Of a stretch of 64,000 nt of DNA, positions 8,588-17,622 are shown piece by piece. The stretch lies in contig CAKZOK010000181.1 of assembly GCA_937136415.1 (NCBI GenBank), positions 1 to 64,000 on the forward strand. The letters are read 5' to 3'. Under the pieces are notes generated by a model. It searched no databases. It was given only the letters and a program-made list of their open reading frames with translations, and had not been told where the DNA came from. Both the position numbers and the translations under genes were made by a program. This stretch comes from an uncultured Cytophagales bacterium. Its GTDB lineage: Bacteria; Bacteroidota; Bacteroidia; Cytophagales; Bernardetiaceae. Within the stretch, counting starts at the first letter, position 1, and each line of letters opens with the position of its first letter.

Positions 8588-11137
8588 TTGAAAAATATAA
8601 AAGTGCCTTTTACAGAAGAGGATATTCCTCAAATAGATTTGGAAGAATTAGAAAATGCAGCCAATCAGATTGATGAGGATTTGCCTCAAGAATTATCAAT
8701 TTTGCCTGTTCGAAATACAGTTTTATTTCCTGGAATAATTATGCCTATTACCGTAGGGCGTGAAAAATCATTGCGCTTAATCAAAAAGGCTTATAAAGAT
8801 GAAAGTTATATTGGTGTTGTTTCTCAAAAAAATTTGAGAGAAGATGAGCCTCAAAAATCAGACTTGCATTCAGTAGGTACAATAGCAAAAATCGTCAAAA
8901 AAATTACGATGCCAGATGGAAACACAACTATTGTTGTACAGGGAAAGCAACGTTTTGAACTCAACGAACTCACACAAAATGAGCCTTTTTTGGTTGGAAA
9001 AGTAAATTATTTAACTGATATATCATTAGATAATCCAAAAGGAAATAAGAAAAATGAGGAGCGCAAAAAAGAAGCGTTGATTGAATCAATAAAAGAAGCA
9101 GCTTTCAAAATTTTGCATTTGAGTACGGATATTCCACCTGAAGCCCAAATTGCATTAGAAAATATTGAGAGTCCTAATTTTTTAATTAATTTTCTTTCTG
9201 CAAATACAAATGTAGAAGTAAAAGCAAAACAAAGATTACTAGAGCTTTCCAAAGTAATTGATAGAGCTGTACAGCTTTTGAAAATTATGCACAAAGAAAT
9301 TCAGCTTTTAGAACTAAAAAGCGATATAAAAGAAAAAACAAATTCCGATTTAGACCAACAGCAAAAAGAGTATTTTCTTCGCCAACAAATCAAAACATTA
9401 CAAGATGAAATAGGCGACGACAACGATAAAGATATAAACAAACTGCATCTAAAAGCAGAAAAAAAACAATGGAGCGAAGAAACAAAAGAGTTTTTCTTGA
9501 AAGAAGTAAATCGTTTTTCTCGTATGAACCCTGCTTCTCCTGATTATTCTATTACACTTTCTTATCTGGAATTTATCTTAGATTTGCCTTGGCAATTTAC
9601 TACAAAAGACCATTTGGATTTGCATAATGCAAAGAAAGTATTGGATAAGGAGCATTATGGATTAGAAAAAATAAAACAACGTATTTTAGAATATTTGGCT
9701 GTCTTGAAGCTCAAAAATACCTTAGATAGTCCAATCCTTTGTCTTTATGGACCTCCAGGGGTTGGCAAAACATCTTTAGGAAAATCTATTGCAAAAGCAT
9801 TGGGTAGAAAATATATGCGTATTTCGCTTGGTGGAATGCACGATGAATCCGAAATTAGAGGGCATCGCCGTACTTATATTGGTGCAATGGCTGGCAAGAT
9901 TATGCAAAATGTCAAAAAAGCAGGTTCTTCAAATCCTGTCTTTGTACTTGATGAAATTGATAAAGTAAGTAGTGATTTTCGTGGCGACCCTTCATCGGCT
10001 TTGTTGGAGGTGCTTGACCCCGAACAAAATGATACATTTGTAGATAATTATTTAGAAACGGAATATGATTTGTCTAAAGTTCTTTTTATTGCAACAGCAA
10101 ATTCTTTGAATACTATTCAACCTGCATTGCGTGATAGAATGGAAATTATTGAAGTTTCGGGTTATACTATCGAAGAAAAAATAGAAATTGCAAAGCGTCA
10201 TTTGGTAGCTAAACAAAGAAAAAATCACGGACTTTTGGCAAAGCACATTAGTTTTTCTGCCGAAACATTGCGTTTTGTGGTAGAGGGATATACAAGAGAA
10301 TCTGGTGTCAGAAGTTTGGAAAGACAGATTGCCTCGCTTTGCCGAAGTGTTGCCAAATCAGTAGCGATGGAAGAAAATTATCAAAAGAAAATTACACCAA
10401 AAGAAGTAGAAAGAATACTAGGAAAACCTTCTTTTGATAAAGACCTTTTTGAAGAAAATGAAACAGTAGGGGTAGCGACAGGCTTGGCTTGGACACAATT
10501 TGGAGGCGAAATTTTATCCATTGAAGCTAGTTTGAGTAAAGGAAAGGGCAGAATTACGCTATCAGGGCGTTTGGGTGATGTAATGAAAGAATCGGTTGGT
10601 GCAGCTCTTTCGTATTTGAAAGCAAATGCAGAAGAATGGAATATTAATCACAAACTTTTTGACCAATACGATTTGCATGTACATGTTCCTGCTGGTGCTG
10701 TTCCAAAAGATGGTCCTTCGGCTGGTATTACGATGCTGACAGCTATGGTTTCGGCATATTCTCGTAGAAGAGTCAAAAATCAGTTGGCTATGACTGGTGA
10801 AATTACGCTTCATGGAAAAGTACTGCCTGTTGGTGGAATAAAAGAAAAAATCTTAGCTGCCAAACGTGCAGGAATCAATGAAATTGTGATGAGCAAACGC
10901 AATCAAAAAGATATTGAAGAGATTGAAGAGCATTATATCAAAGGGCTAACATTTCATTTTGTAGATAGGGCTGGTGAGGTTTTGAAACTTGCTTTATTAA
11001 AACAACAAGATAAAACAGCCAGACCTTTAGAAATACAGGATACAAATCAGACAAAGAAAACAGATAAAGAAAACAAAAAAATAAGAGTAATTCCTACTAC
11101 TCCATCAAAAGGAAAAAGTGGAAGCGTAGGAGTTTAA
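8588..11137 (+). CDS. lon: ATP-dependent protease Lon
   Basis: An 849-residue LonA protease that unfolds and degrades damaged and regulatory proteins in the cytoplasm. Domains in order: N-terminal substrate-binding LON domain ([16 protein letters not shown], about 37-250), coiled coil, AAA+ module with Walker [10 protein letters not shown] near 388-396 and Walker B FVLDEIDK, and C-terminal protease domain with catalytic Ser in PKDGPSAG near 710 and Lys in GGIKEKI near 753. A lysine-rich tail follows. Length is slightly above the usual 780-820. The start is a TTG; the next in-frame candidate is a GTG five codons later, and no ATG precedes the conserved domain. Confidence 0.96.
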   Translation: MKNIKVPFTEEDIPQIDLEELENAANQIDEDLPQELSILPVRNTVLFPGIIMPITVGREKSLRLIKKAYKDESYIGVVSQKNLREDEPQKSDLHSVGTIAKIVKKITMPDGNTTIVVQGKQRFELNELTQNEPFLVGKVNYLTDISLDNPKGNKKNEERKKEALIESIKEAAFKILHLSTDIPPEAQIALENIESPNFLINFLSANTNVEVKAKQRLLELSKVIDRAVQLLKIMHKEIQLLELKSDIKEKTNSDLDQQQKEYFLRQQIKTLQDEIGDDNDKDINKLHLKAEKKQWSEETKEFFLKEVNRFSRMNPASPDYSITLSYLEFILDLPWQFTTKDHLDLHNAKKVLDKEHYGLEKIKQRILEYLAVLKLKNTLDSPILCLYGPPGVGKTSLGKSIAKALGRKYMRISLGGMHDESEIRGHRRTYIGAMAGKIMQNVKKAGSSNPVFVLDEIDKVSSDFRGDPSSALLEVLDPEQNDTFVDNYLETEYDLSKVLFIATANSLNTIQPALRDRMEIIEVSGYTIEEKIEIAKRHLVAKQRKNHGLLAKHISFSAETLRFVVEGYTRESGVRSLERQIASLCRSVAKSVAMEENYQKKITPKEVERILGKPSFDKDLFEENETVGVATGLAWTQFGGEILSIEASLSKGKGRITLSGRLGDVMKESVGAALSYLKANAEEWNINHKLFDQYDLHVHVPAGAVPKDGPSAGITMLTAMVSAYSRRRVKNQLAMTGEITLHGKVLPVGGIKEKILAAKRAGINEIVMSKRNQKDIEEIEEHYIKGLTFHFVDRAGEVLKLALLKQQDKTARPLEIQDTNQTKKTDKENKKIRVIPTTPSKGKSGSVGV

Positions 11138-11151
11138 ACCACATTAAATCT

Positions 11152-11186
11152 AAACCCTAAGGTTCTTCAGAGGCTCTTAGGGTTTT
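11152..11186 (+). terminator. Terminator-like hairpin between lon and hisH
   Basis: AAACCCTAAG pairs with CTTAGGGTTT around a 14-base loop, ending in a short T-run (TTTT). It lies 14 bp after the lon stop and 10 bp before the hisH start, so hisH would need its own promoter or readthrough. Confidence 0.65.
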
Positions 11187-11195
11187 ATACAGGAT

Positions 11196-11804
11196 ATGAA
11201 AATAGTAATTATAGATTATAAAGCTGGCAATATTCGTTCAGTTGATTTTGCTTTGCAGCGTTTGGGAATCAATGCTGTGGTAAGTGCAGACAAAGATATT
11301 TTACGTTCTGCAGACAAAATTATTTTCCCAGGGGTTGGTCATGCAGAATCGGCTATGCAACACCTCAAAAATGCAGATTTAGATACTTTTATTCCAACTC
11401 TGAAACAACCTGTTTTGGGGATTTGCTTAGGAATGCAGCTTTTGTGTTCGCATACAGAAGAAGGAAATACAAAAGGATTAGGGATTTTTGATGTAAATGT
11501 AAAAGAATTTAAACCCACTAATTCGGCTGATAAAGTTCCTCACATGGGGTGGAATACAACAGATAATCTAAAAGGAGAATTGTTTGATAGTAATTTGTTT
11601 GACAAAGTGAAAGCTTTACCTCCTCAATTCTACTTTGTACACACTTATTATGCAGAACTTTGTAAAGATACCGTTGCAAGTTGTGATTATATCTTGCCTT
11701 TTTCGGCTGCCTTGCAGAAAGATAATTTTTATGCAGCGCAGTTTCACCCAGAAAAAAGCGCAGATGCTGGAGAAGAACTTTTGAAGAATTTTTTGAAATT
11801 GTAG
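11196..11804 (+). CDS. hisH: Imidazole glycerol phosphate synthase, glutaminase subunit HisH
   Basis: A 202-residue class I glutamine amidotransferase. It releases ammonia from glutamine and passes it to HisF, which makes imidazole glycerol phosphate in histidine synthesis and AICAR for purines. The N-terminus MKIVIIDYKAGNIRSVDFAL is typical. The catalytic Cys is in GICLGMQLL near residue 77 and the His/Glu pair in QFHPEKS near 184 and 186. Length is normal. No other his gene is in this window, so the pathway genes are split. The product is cytoplasmic. Confidence 0.94.
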   Translation: MKIVIIDYKAGNIRSVDFALQRLGINAVVSADKDILRSADKIIFPGVGHAESAMQHLKNADLDTFIPTLKQPVLGICLGMQLLCSHTEEGNTKGLGIFDVNVKEFKPTNSADKVPHMGWNTTDNLKGELFDSNLFDKVKALPPQFYFVHTYYAELCKDTVASCDYILPFSAALQKDNFYAAQFHPEKSADAGEELLKNFLKL

Positions 11805-11882
11805 TTTGTTCTTTGGAGTGAAAAAGTATTTTTTTGAAAAGTGAAAAAGACTTCATACAAAAGCAGCCGTAGTAATGTTTTA

Positions 11883-13415
11883 ATGCAATCAATGAAAAAT
11901 TTCCTCAAAGAACCAGTTTCCATAGCTCCTTTAGTAAGTTTCCGAATTTTATTTGGTTTGCTTACTTTTTTCAGTACGCTTCGTTTTTGGTATTTGGGTT
12001 GGATAGAAAAACACTATATCAAACCAGTTTTTCATTTCAAATATTTTGGTTTTGAGTGGGTTGAGCCTTTGCCAGCTTATGGAATGTATGCTATTCATAT
12101 CGTTTTGCTTTTGGCTAGTTTGGGCGTTACGTTTGGTTTTTTGTATCGATTTTCTGCTTTTTTGCTGTTTCTGACTTTTACGTATTGCCAACTTATTGAC
12201 CTTACTTATTATCTAAATCATTATTATTTTGTGAGTTTGATGGCTTTTCTGCTCATTTTTGCTCCTGCTCATCGGTTTTACTCGTTGGATTGTTTGTGGT
12301 TTGTTGCTCGTAGGGATACAAGCAATGGTAGAAATAAGTTAAAAAACACAAATAATTCTGAAAATCAAAGTAAAGGTAATTTTCTATTTAATCTTTTTTC
12401 AGTTTCTCCCTCTCTTTCTATTTCTGGTGTTTGGGTTTTGATTTTTCAAATTCAACTCTCCATTACTTATTTTTATGCAGGACTAGCCAAGCTAAATTCG
12501 GAATGGCTCTTCGATGCAATGCCTCTCAAAATTTGGCTTCCTGCTCATTATGATATGCCAATTTTTGGTTTTTTGATGAAATATGAAATTACAGCTTATG
12601 TTTTTTCTTGGACAGGAATGTTTTATGATTTGCTGATTCCTTTTGCATTATTTTACAAAAAAACTCGTCTTTTGGCGTATCTTGCTGTCATTGGGTTTCA
12701 TTCTATGACAGGGTATTTATTTCAAATTGGCGTTTTTCCTATTGTGATGATTGCTCTGACTTTGATTTTTTTTGAAGCTAATTATCATGAAAAAATATTG
12801 AATTTTATTTCTTCATTATTCTTTCAATTTTTTAAGAAAATCTTGCCCTTGTTGCTGTCCCCACCAACGACTAAACACTTTTCTTTTCATTCTTCATACA
12901 AAAAACAATCTTCTCATTTATTATTAAATCCATTAAAGAATTTTAAAATTATTTCTCAAAAATGGATTTATATTTTAGGAGTATATTTTGTTTTTCAGCT
13001 TTTATTTCCATTTAGATTTCTTTTTTATACAGGAAAATCATACAATGAAACGCTATTTTGGAAAGAAGAAGGATTTCGTTTTTCGTGGCGAGTAATGTTG
13101 ATAGAAAAATCTGGAAGTGCAACATTTTATATCAAAAATCCAATTACAAATAAAGAAGGAATGGTTGATAATACTGATTTTTTGAATAAGCATCAAGAAA
13201 AACAAATGGCTTATCAACCTGATATGATTTTGCAATATGCTCATTTTTTAAAAGAGAAATACAAGACAATAGAAAACCCAAATCCAATCGTTAGAGCAGA
13301 AGTTTATGTTACTCTGAATGGAAGAAGAAGTCAATTATTTTTTGACCCAACTCTTGATTTAAGCAAAATAAACGACAATTTTTTAGAAAAAAAATGGATT
13401 AATCCTTTAAAGTAA
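11883..13415 (+). CDS. HTTM domain membrane protein (vitamin K-dependent carboxylase-like)
   Basis: A polytopic membrane protein of about 510 residues. The first two thirds form the HTTM domain of horizontally transferred transmembrane proteins related to vitamin K-dependent gamma-carboxylase: an arginine-bearing helix (PLVSFRILFGLLTFF), several further helices, and HSMTGYLFQIGVFP. The last 120 residues are a soluble domain (RFSWRVMLIEKSGSATFYI). The biochemical role in bacteria is not established for most members. The frame is open from a GTG at 11841, but an ATG at 11883 gives a cleaner start. Between the halves the serine-rich stretch LSPPTTKHFSFHS is encoded by a small palindromic sequence (12849-12871). 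Confidence 0.8.
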   Translation: MQSMKNFLKEPVSIAPLVSFRILFGLLTFFSTLRFWYLGWIEKHYIKPVFHFKYFGFEWVEPLPAYGMYAIHIVLLLASLGVTFGFLYRFSAFLLFLTFTYCQLIDLTYYLNHYYFVSLMAFLLIFAPAHRFYSLDCLWFVARRDTSNGRNKLKNTNNSENQSKGNFLFNLFSVSPSLSISGVWVLIFQIQLSITYFYAGLAKLNSEWLFDAMPLKIWLPAHYDMPIFGFLMKYEITAYVFSWTGMFYDLLIPFALFYKKTRLLAYLAVIGFHSMTGYLFQIGVFPIVMIALTLIFFEANYHEKILNFISSLFFQFFKKILPLLLSPPTTKHFSFHSSYKKQSSHLLLNPLKNFKIISQKWIYILGVYFVFQLLFPFRFLFYTGKSYNETLFWKEEGFRFSWRVMLIEKSGSATFYIKNPITNKEGMVDNTDFLNKHQEKQMAYQPDMILQYAHFLKEKYKTIENPNPIVRAEVYVTLNGRRSQLFFDPTLDLSKINDNFLEKKWINPLK

Positions 13416-13418
13416 TTA

Positions 13419-14324
13419 TTAATTTATTCTTAAAAGCCAATTATCAATTTGCGATTGAATGGTTTGAGCATAAATAAAATTAGTATCATTTTTTCCTACT
13501 TCTAATGCTTTTTGAGCATTTTCTACTGCGCCTTTATAATCATTTTCTAAAGCTAATATTTCAGATTTTACCCAATGAGGCAAATAATGATTGTTTTTGA
13601 GTTTGATTGCTTGATTTGCCCAATCTAATGCCTGACGCAGTTCGATTTTTTCATTTTTGTAATAAGAAGCACTCCTTACCAAAACTTGCCAATCGTTTGG
13701 GTGTTTGGAAATGGCTTTGGCAATGTTCTTTTTTGCCTCTTCTATTGTATTTACTTGAATGGTAATTCGTGCCAACTTGCATTCCCAGCGTAAAATAAAA
13801 GTACCTTCATTTTCTAAAATTTTATCAAAATCATAGGCTAATGTTTCTTGAAATTTAGATTTTTCTACGGTTGCATTGACACGCAAAACATCATTTTTTT
13901 GATTATAGGCTTCCTTTCCCCACGAATTAATAGCTGTATTAAAGATAAAAGTCCAATCTCCTTTTTTTTGTGGAATAACAAAAATAGCATATTTTCCTTT
14001 TTTGAGAGGTCGTCCATTTATTTTGACATCACTAGAAAACTCTATAGTAGTTGCTTCGTTTGCGCCTGCCCTCCATACTTTATTATAAGGAACAAGCTCG
14101 CCCCAAATGTGCTTTTTTCTGCCTTTTACACTCGGACGACTATAACGCACAAAAAATTCTGTTAAGCCAATTTCTTGCATTAATGTAGAAATCGAACTCT
14201 TACGAGGAAGTTCTAATCTTTCTTCTTTTTCTGTCATTTCATTTGCTTGTCCTTCTTTTTGAGCCAAAACAGAAAAAGAAATTAAAAATGTAAAGAGCAA
14301 AAATAAAAATTTGATAGCTTTCAT
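13419..14324 (-). CDS. DUF2911 domain protein with C-terminal TPR-like region
   Basis: A 301-residue exported protein. A signal peptide (MKAIKFLFLLFTFLISFSVL then AQ) leads to the DUF2911 domain, recognised by RYSRPSVKGRKKHIWGELVP, VWRAGANEATTIEFS and KKGKYAIFVIPQKKGDWTFI, at about 45-185. The remaining 110 residues are helical (NDWQVLVRSASYYKNEKIEL, DYKGAVENAQKALEVG) like tetratricopeptide repeats. DUF2911 proteins are common in Bacteroidota and have no established function. It should be periplasmic. The gene converges on the HTTM gene with only 3 bp between stops. Confidence 0.88.
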   Translation of the reverse strand: MKAIKFLFLLFTFLISFSVLAQKEGQANEMTEKEERLELPRKSSISTLMQEIGLTEFFVRYSRPSVKGRKKHIWGELVPYNKVWRAGANEATTIEFSSDVKINGRPLKKGKYAIFVIPQKKGDWTFIFNTAINSWGKEAYNQKNDVLRVNATVEKSKFQETLAYDFDKILENEGTFILRWECKLARITIQVNTIEEAKKNIAKAISKHPNDWQVLVRSASYYKNEKIELRQALDWANQAIKLKNNHYLPHWVKSEILALENDYKGAVENAQKALEVGKNDTNFIYAQTIQSQIDNWLLRIN

Positions 14325-14421
14325 TTTTTTAGATTATAGATTAGAATGAAAATATTTTTTATTAAATACAGAATTAGAGAGAGAAATTTAATAATTACTC
14401 ATTAAGGATAGCTGTTTGTTT

Positions 14422-15444
14422 TTATTGTAAGCTATCTTTTAGAATTCGAAATTCGATAGCAGGCGAAATTTTTTCATACAATGTATTATAAACAGCCTTA
14501 ATAATTGGCATATCAACTTTGTATTTTTTGGTAACATCATACAAACCTTTGACTGCATAATACCCTTCTGCAACCATTCCCATCTCAATTTGTGCCGATT
14601 TGACGGTATATCCACGCCCTACCATATTTCCAAAAGTACGATTTCTACTAAATTGAGAATAAGAAGTAACCAACAAATCACCCAAATATGCAGAACCATT
14701 TATATCTCTTTCTTCCAATGGATAAGCCTTATCCAAAAAACGTTTGGCTTCCTGAACAGCATTCGAAACCAAAACAGCTTGAAAATTATCACCATAATTA
14801 AGCCCACGAGCCATTCCACAAGCAACAGCCACAACATTTTTGATGACAGCACAATACTGAATCCCATTCAAATCTGGATTTGGACGGCATTTTATATAAT
14901 GCCCTCTCATCAGTTTGGCAAACTTGTCGCCTTCATTTTCATCGCCTCCAATAGTGAGGTAGGCTTGTCGTTCTTGCGCTACTTCTTCAGCATGACAAGG
15001 GCCGGCAATGCTCAATAGTTTGTCGGTAGGAACATCAAATTTTTTCTCTACATATTCTGTTACCAAAACATTTTCTTCCAAAATCATTCCTTTGATAGCC
15101 GAAACAATTACTTTATCTTTAAAAATATTGGGGTCTAATTTGTCAAAAACATCTGTAATAAATGCAGAAGGAACAGCCAAAACAATATATTTTGAATCTG
15201 AAATAACAGCTTTTAAATCATTAAGGGGCGTGATTTTATCAATATTAAGCAAAGCCGAACTCAAATAACGAGGATTGCGATGATTTTTACGAATAAAATC
15301 AATGTCTTCTTTCGAACGCATCCACCAATTTATACGGACATTATTTTCTGAAAGCATTTTTACTATCGCAGTTGCCCAACTGCCTCCACCTAACACACCA
15401 ATACGAACAGGCGCACCACTATCTGAAAAACCAAAAGCTGCCAA
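14422..15444 (-). CDS. gpsA: Glycerol-3-phosphate dehydrogenase (NAD(P)+) GpsA
   Basis: A 340-residue cytoplasmic enzyme that reduces dihydroxyacetone phosphate to sn-glycerol-3-phosphate, the backbone for phospholipids. Evidence: dinucleotide loop IGVLGGGSWATAI at about residues 15-27, SAIKGM followed by SIAGPCHAEEVA, and the substrate-binding lysine region YCAVIKNVVAVACGMARGL. Length fits the family. The start is TTG at 15444; no ATG lies before the nucleotide loop, and a GTG inside it is too late. It is a single gene, divergent from the IPP isomerase. Confidence 0.94.
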   Translation of the reverse strand: MAAFGFSDSGAPVRIGVLGGGSWATAIVKMLSENNVRINWWMRSKEDIDFIRKNHRNPRYLSSALLNIDKITPLNDLKAVISDSKYIVLAVPSAFITDVFDKLDPNIFKDKVIVSAIKGMILEENVLVTEYVEKKFDVPTDKLLSIAGPCHAEEVAQERQAYLTIGGDENEGDKFAKLMRGHYIKCRPNPDLNGIQYCAVIKNVVAVACGMARGLNYGDNFQAVLVSNAVQEAKRFLDKAYPLEERDINGSAYLGDLLVTSYSQFSRNRTFGNMVGRGYTVKSAQIEMGMVAEGYYAVKGLYDVTKKYKVDMPIIKAVYNTLYEKISPAIEFRILKDSLQ

Positions 15445-15614
15445 AATAATTTATTTTAATAAAAGAATAGGAAAAGAAATAGAATTTTTATTTCAAACAG
15501 TAAAGAACGTGGTTTTTTATTGTTCTTCAAAATGAATTAAAGTGATTTTTTGATAAAAAGACAAAAAGTGCTTTTTGATATACATTATTTCTAACAATTT
15601 TTTGAAACACAGGG

Positions 15615-15644
15615 TTTGTCAGAAATTAAGATTTAGTATTTTTG
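15615..15644 (+). promoter_or_regulatory. Promoter of the IPP isomerase gene
   Basis: TTTG at 15615-15618, an 18-bp spacer and TATTTTTG at 15637-15644 match the Bacteroidota -33/-7 promoter pattern. The start codon follows 44 bp later. Confidence 0.6.
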
Positions 15645-15688
15645 TTTATTCTTCTAGGAAAAACTAAATAGCATTCTAAAAGAATATC

Positions 15689-16768
15689 ATGGATTTAATC
15701 AACTCTATTAAAAAAAAATTGAAAAACTCATCTGAAACAGCAATCAATTATACTGATTCTGACATAACAGCAGCATCTCGTAAAAAAGACCATATTGAAC
15801 TCGCTTTTGAAGCTCAATTACCAAAAAAACAGTTAGATAATAGGTTTTATTATGAACCTGTTTTGGCTGCGCACCCAAAGATAGAAAATGAAAGTTTTGA
15901 GTTTTTGGGCAAACAAATGAATGCGCCTTTATGGGTTTCTAGTATGACAGGAGGTACAGAATGGGCAAAAATTATTAATCAAAATCTAGCTAAAGTATGT
16001 GGAGAATACAAACTTGGAATGGGATTGGGGTCGTGTAGGGCATTATTGACCGATGATGATTGTTTGCCTGATTTTGATGTAAGAAAATTTATTGGTAACC
16101 AGCCTTTATATGCGAATCTTGGAATTGCGCAGCTTGAAAAGCTCATCGAAACCAAAGAAACTAAAAAAATAGACGAACTTCTCAAAAAATTAGAAGCCGA
16201 TGGGTTAATTATTCATATAAATCCATTACAAGAATGGCTACAACCTGAAGGAGATAGGTTCGAAAAACCACCTTTAGAAACTATTAAAAAACTCTTACAG
16301 ACATCCAATTATCCAATTATTGTGAAAGAAGTAGGGCAAGGATTTGGAAAGGAAAGTTTGGAAGAGCTATTAAAATTGCCTATTGCAGCCGTAGATTTTG
16401 CTGCTAGTGGAGGGACAAATTTTGCACTCTTAGAACTCAAACGAAGCAATCAACTTGCTCAAAATATCTTTGAATCTTTGGCACACATTGGGCATAGCGC
16501 AGAAGAAATGGTGGATTTTTGTAATGAAATTAAATTGAATGATAATTTGATAAACAAAATAAAATGTAATCAGATTATTATTTCTGGAGGAGTAAAAACG
16601 TTTCTTGATGGATATTATTTAACAGAAAAAATAAATTTTGATGCAATCTATGGGCAAGCATCGGAGTTTTTGAAACATGCTAGAGGAAGTTATGAAGAGT
16701 TACAAGCCTATACAGAAGGGCAATTAAATGGATTAAAAATAGCAAAACAGTTTTTGAAGGTAAAATAA
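15689..16768 (+). CDS. fni: Type 2 isopentenyl-diphosphate delta-isomerase
   Basis: A 359-residue FMN-dependent enzyme that interconverts isopentenyl and dimethylallyl diphosphate, feeding isoprenoids such as undecaprenol, menaquinone and carotenoids. Seen: SSMTGGTEWAKIINQNLAKV at about 89-108, the GMGLGSCR loop, the IHINPLQEWLQPEGD stretch that binds metal and substrate, and IIVKEVGQGF and the glycine-rich VDFAASGGTNFA, which are FMN-binding. It differs from type 1 isomerases, which lack flavin. It is slightly longer than the usual 330-350 residues because of an N-terminal lysine-rich extension. The product is cytoplasmic and the gene is single. Confidence 0.93.
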   Translation: MDLINSIKKKLKNSSETAINYTDSDITAASRKKDHIELAFEAQLPKKQLDNRFYYEPVLAAHPKIENESFEFLGKQMNAPLWVSSMTGGTEWAKIINQNLAKVCGEYKLGMGLGSCRALLTDDDCLPDFDVRKFIGNQPLYANLGIAQLEKLIETKETKKIDELLKKLEADGLIIHINPLQEWLQPEGDRFEKPPLETIKKLLQTSNYPIIVKEVGQGFGKESLEELLKLPIAAVDFAASGGTNFALLELKRSNQLAQNIFESLAHIGHSAEEMVDFCNEIKLNDNLINKIKCNQIIISGGVKTFLDGYYLTEKINFDAIYGQASEFLKHARGSYEELQAYTEGQLNGLKIAKQFLKVK

Positions 16769-16955
16769 ATACTATTTTTATGAAGAGCTAAATATGGAAT
16801 TAGTTGAAGAGAAAAGGAATGAGGTTTGTCAATTAAATATCAGCCGATTAAAGTTATAAAAGAACAATTTATTTAATTCCTGTTAGTTAGGCTAAAAAAA
16901 AAGTTTTCGAATAAACTATTTTTTTCAAAATTTAGTTATTTTTTTTATAAAGTTG

Positions 16956-16963
16956 TATTTTTG
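16956..16963 (+). promoter_or_regulatory. Likely -7 promoter element of clpS
   Basis: TATTTTTG at 16956-16963 fits TAnnTTTG. A TTAG at 16932-16935 is a poor match for the -33 box. The element lies 65 bp before the clpS start. Confidence 0.4.
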
Positions 16964-17028
16964 TACTACAAATAGCAATTTTGGTTTTTTATATTTTCTA
17001 TTAGTTTTCCATTAATTTTATTTCAATT

Positions 17029-17343
17029 ATGAATCAATTCTCAAACTCTTCCAAATTTTCAACTGATTTTTATTCGAATACTGAAACAGAAGTTTTAGAA
17101 GAGGTAGCTACCAAAACAGAAGAAGGGCATCGTTTGATTGTTTTTAATGACGAAGTAAACACATTTGACCATGTTATAGATACATTGATAAATATTTGCG
17201 AACATTCAGAACCTCAAGCCGAACAATGCACATGGATAATTCATTTTAAAGGCAAATGTTCTGTAAAAGAAGGTTCTTGGAATGACCTTGTTCCGATGCG
17301 TAATGCAATTTGTGACCGTGGAATTTCGGCAGAAGTAGATTAA
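17029..17343 (+). CDS. clpS: ATP-dependent Clp protease adaptor ClpS
   Basis: A 104-residue adaptor that presents N-degron substrates to the ClpA/ClpC unfoldase. The core is recognisable by RLIVFNDEVNTFDHVIDTLI (family pattern L.NDD.TPM.FV), then CEHSEPQAEQCTWIIHFKGK and the C-terminal AICDRGISAEVD. The first 30 residues are the disordered, Ser/Thr-rich extension normal for ClpS. Its unfoldase partner is not in the window. It is cytoplasmic. Confidence 0.9.
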   Translation: MNQFSNSSKFSTDFYSNTETEVLEEVATKTEEGHRLIVFNDEVNTFDHVIDTLINICEHSEPQAEQCTWIIHFKGKCSVKEGSWNDLVPMRNAICDRGISAEVD

Positions 17344-17430
17344 AAATATAGGTTCTAACAGGTCATTATTTTTCATTAAAATTTATTAAGATAAATTCTC
17401 AAAAAAGTGTTTGAGTAGCGATAATTTTAT

Positions 17431-17601
17431 GAAGCTGTTTAAAATCCAAGTGGTGTTGTAAAAAGTATGATAAGTTATTTGGTTGTTGGTAGTTTTTAGT
17501 TGTATAATTTTGCTATTCTAAAACGCTTTAAAAAAATCATACTTTGTGTAACACCACCAAAATCCATTATAATTTGATGTAGCAAAAAATTAAACAGCTT
17601 C
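17431..17601. repeat. Family C palindromic repeat, interrupted by a family A element
   Basis: Perfect 12-bp inverted arms GAAGCTGTTTAA (17431-17442) and TTAAACAGCTTC (17590-17601). Removing the nested family A element (17450-17558) and one copy of its duplicated target leaves a palindromic repeat of about 53 bp. The same arms bound longer repeats at 23069-23245 and 55362-55481. It is non-coding and lies between clpS and the aminotransferase. Confidence 0.65.
17450..17558 (-). mobile_element. Family A mini-element nested in a family C repeat
   Basis: Reverse-orientation copy of the element at 40070. The ends are GTGGTGTTGTAAAAAGTATG at the left and the complement of the other end, CATACTTTGTGTAACACCAC, at the right. 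The internal hairpin of the longer copies is deleted (GGTTGTTGG joins TAGTTTTTAG), so this copy is 109 bp. Flanks AAAATCCAA (17441-17449) and AAAATCCAT (17559-17567) form an 8-of-9 target duplication. It is non-coding and looks like a deletion derivative that moved, or a copy that shrank after insertion. Confidence 0.75.
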
Positions 17602-17622
17602 AATATCAACTAAGAAAAGAAT

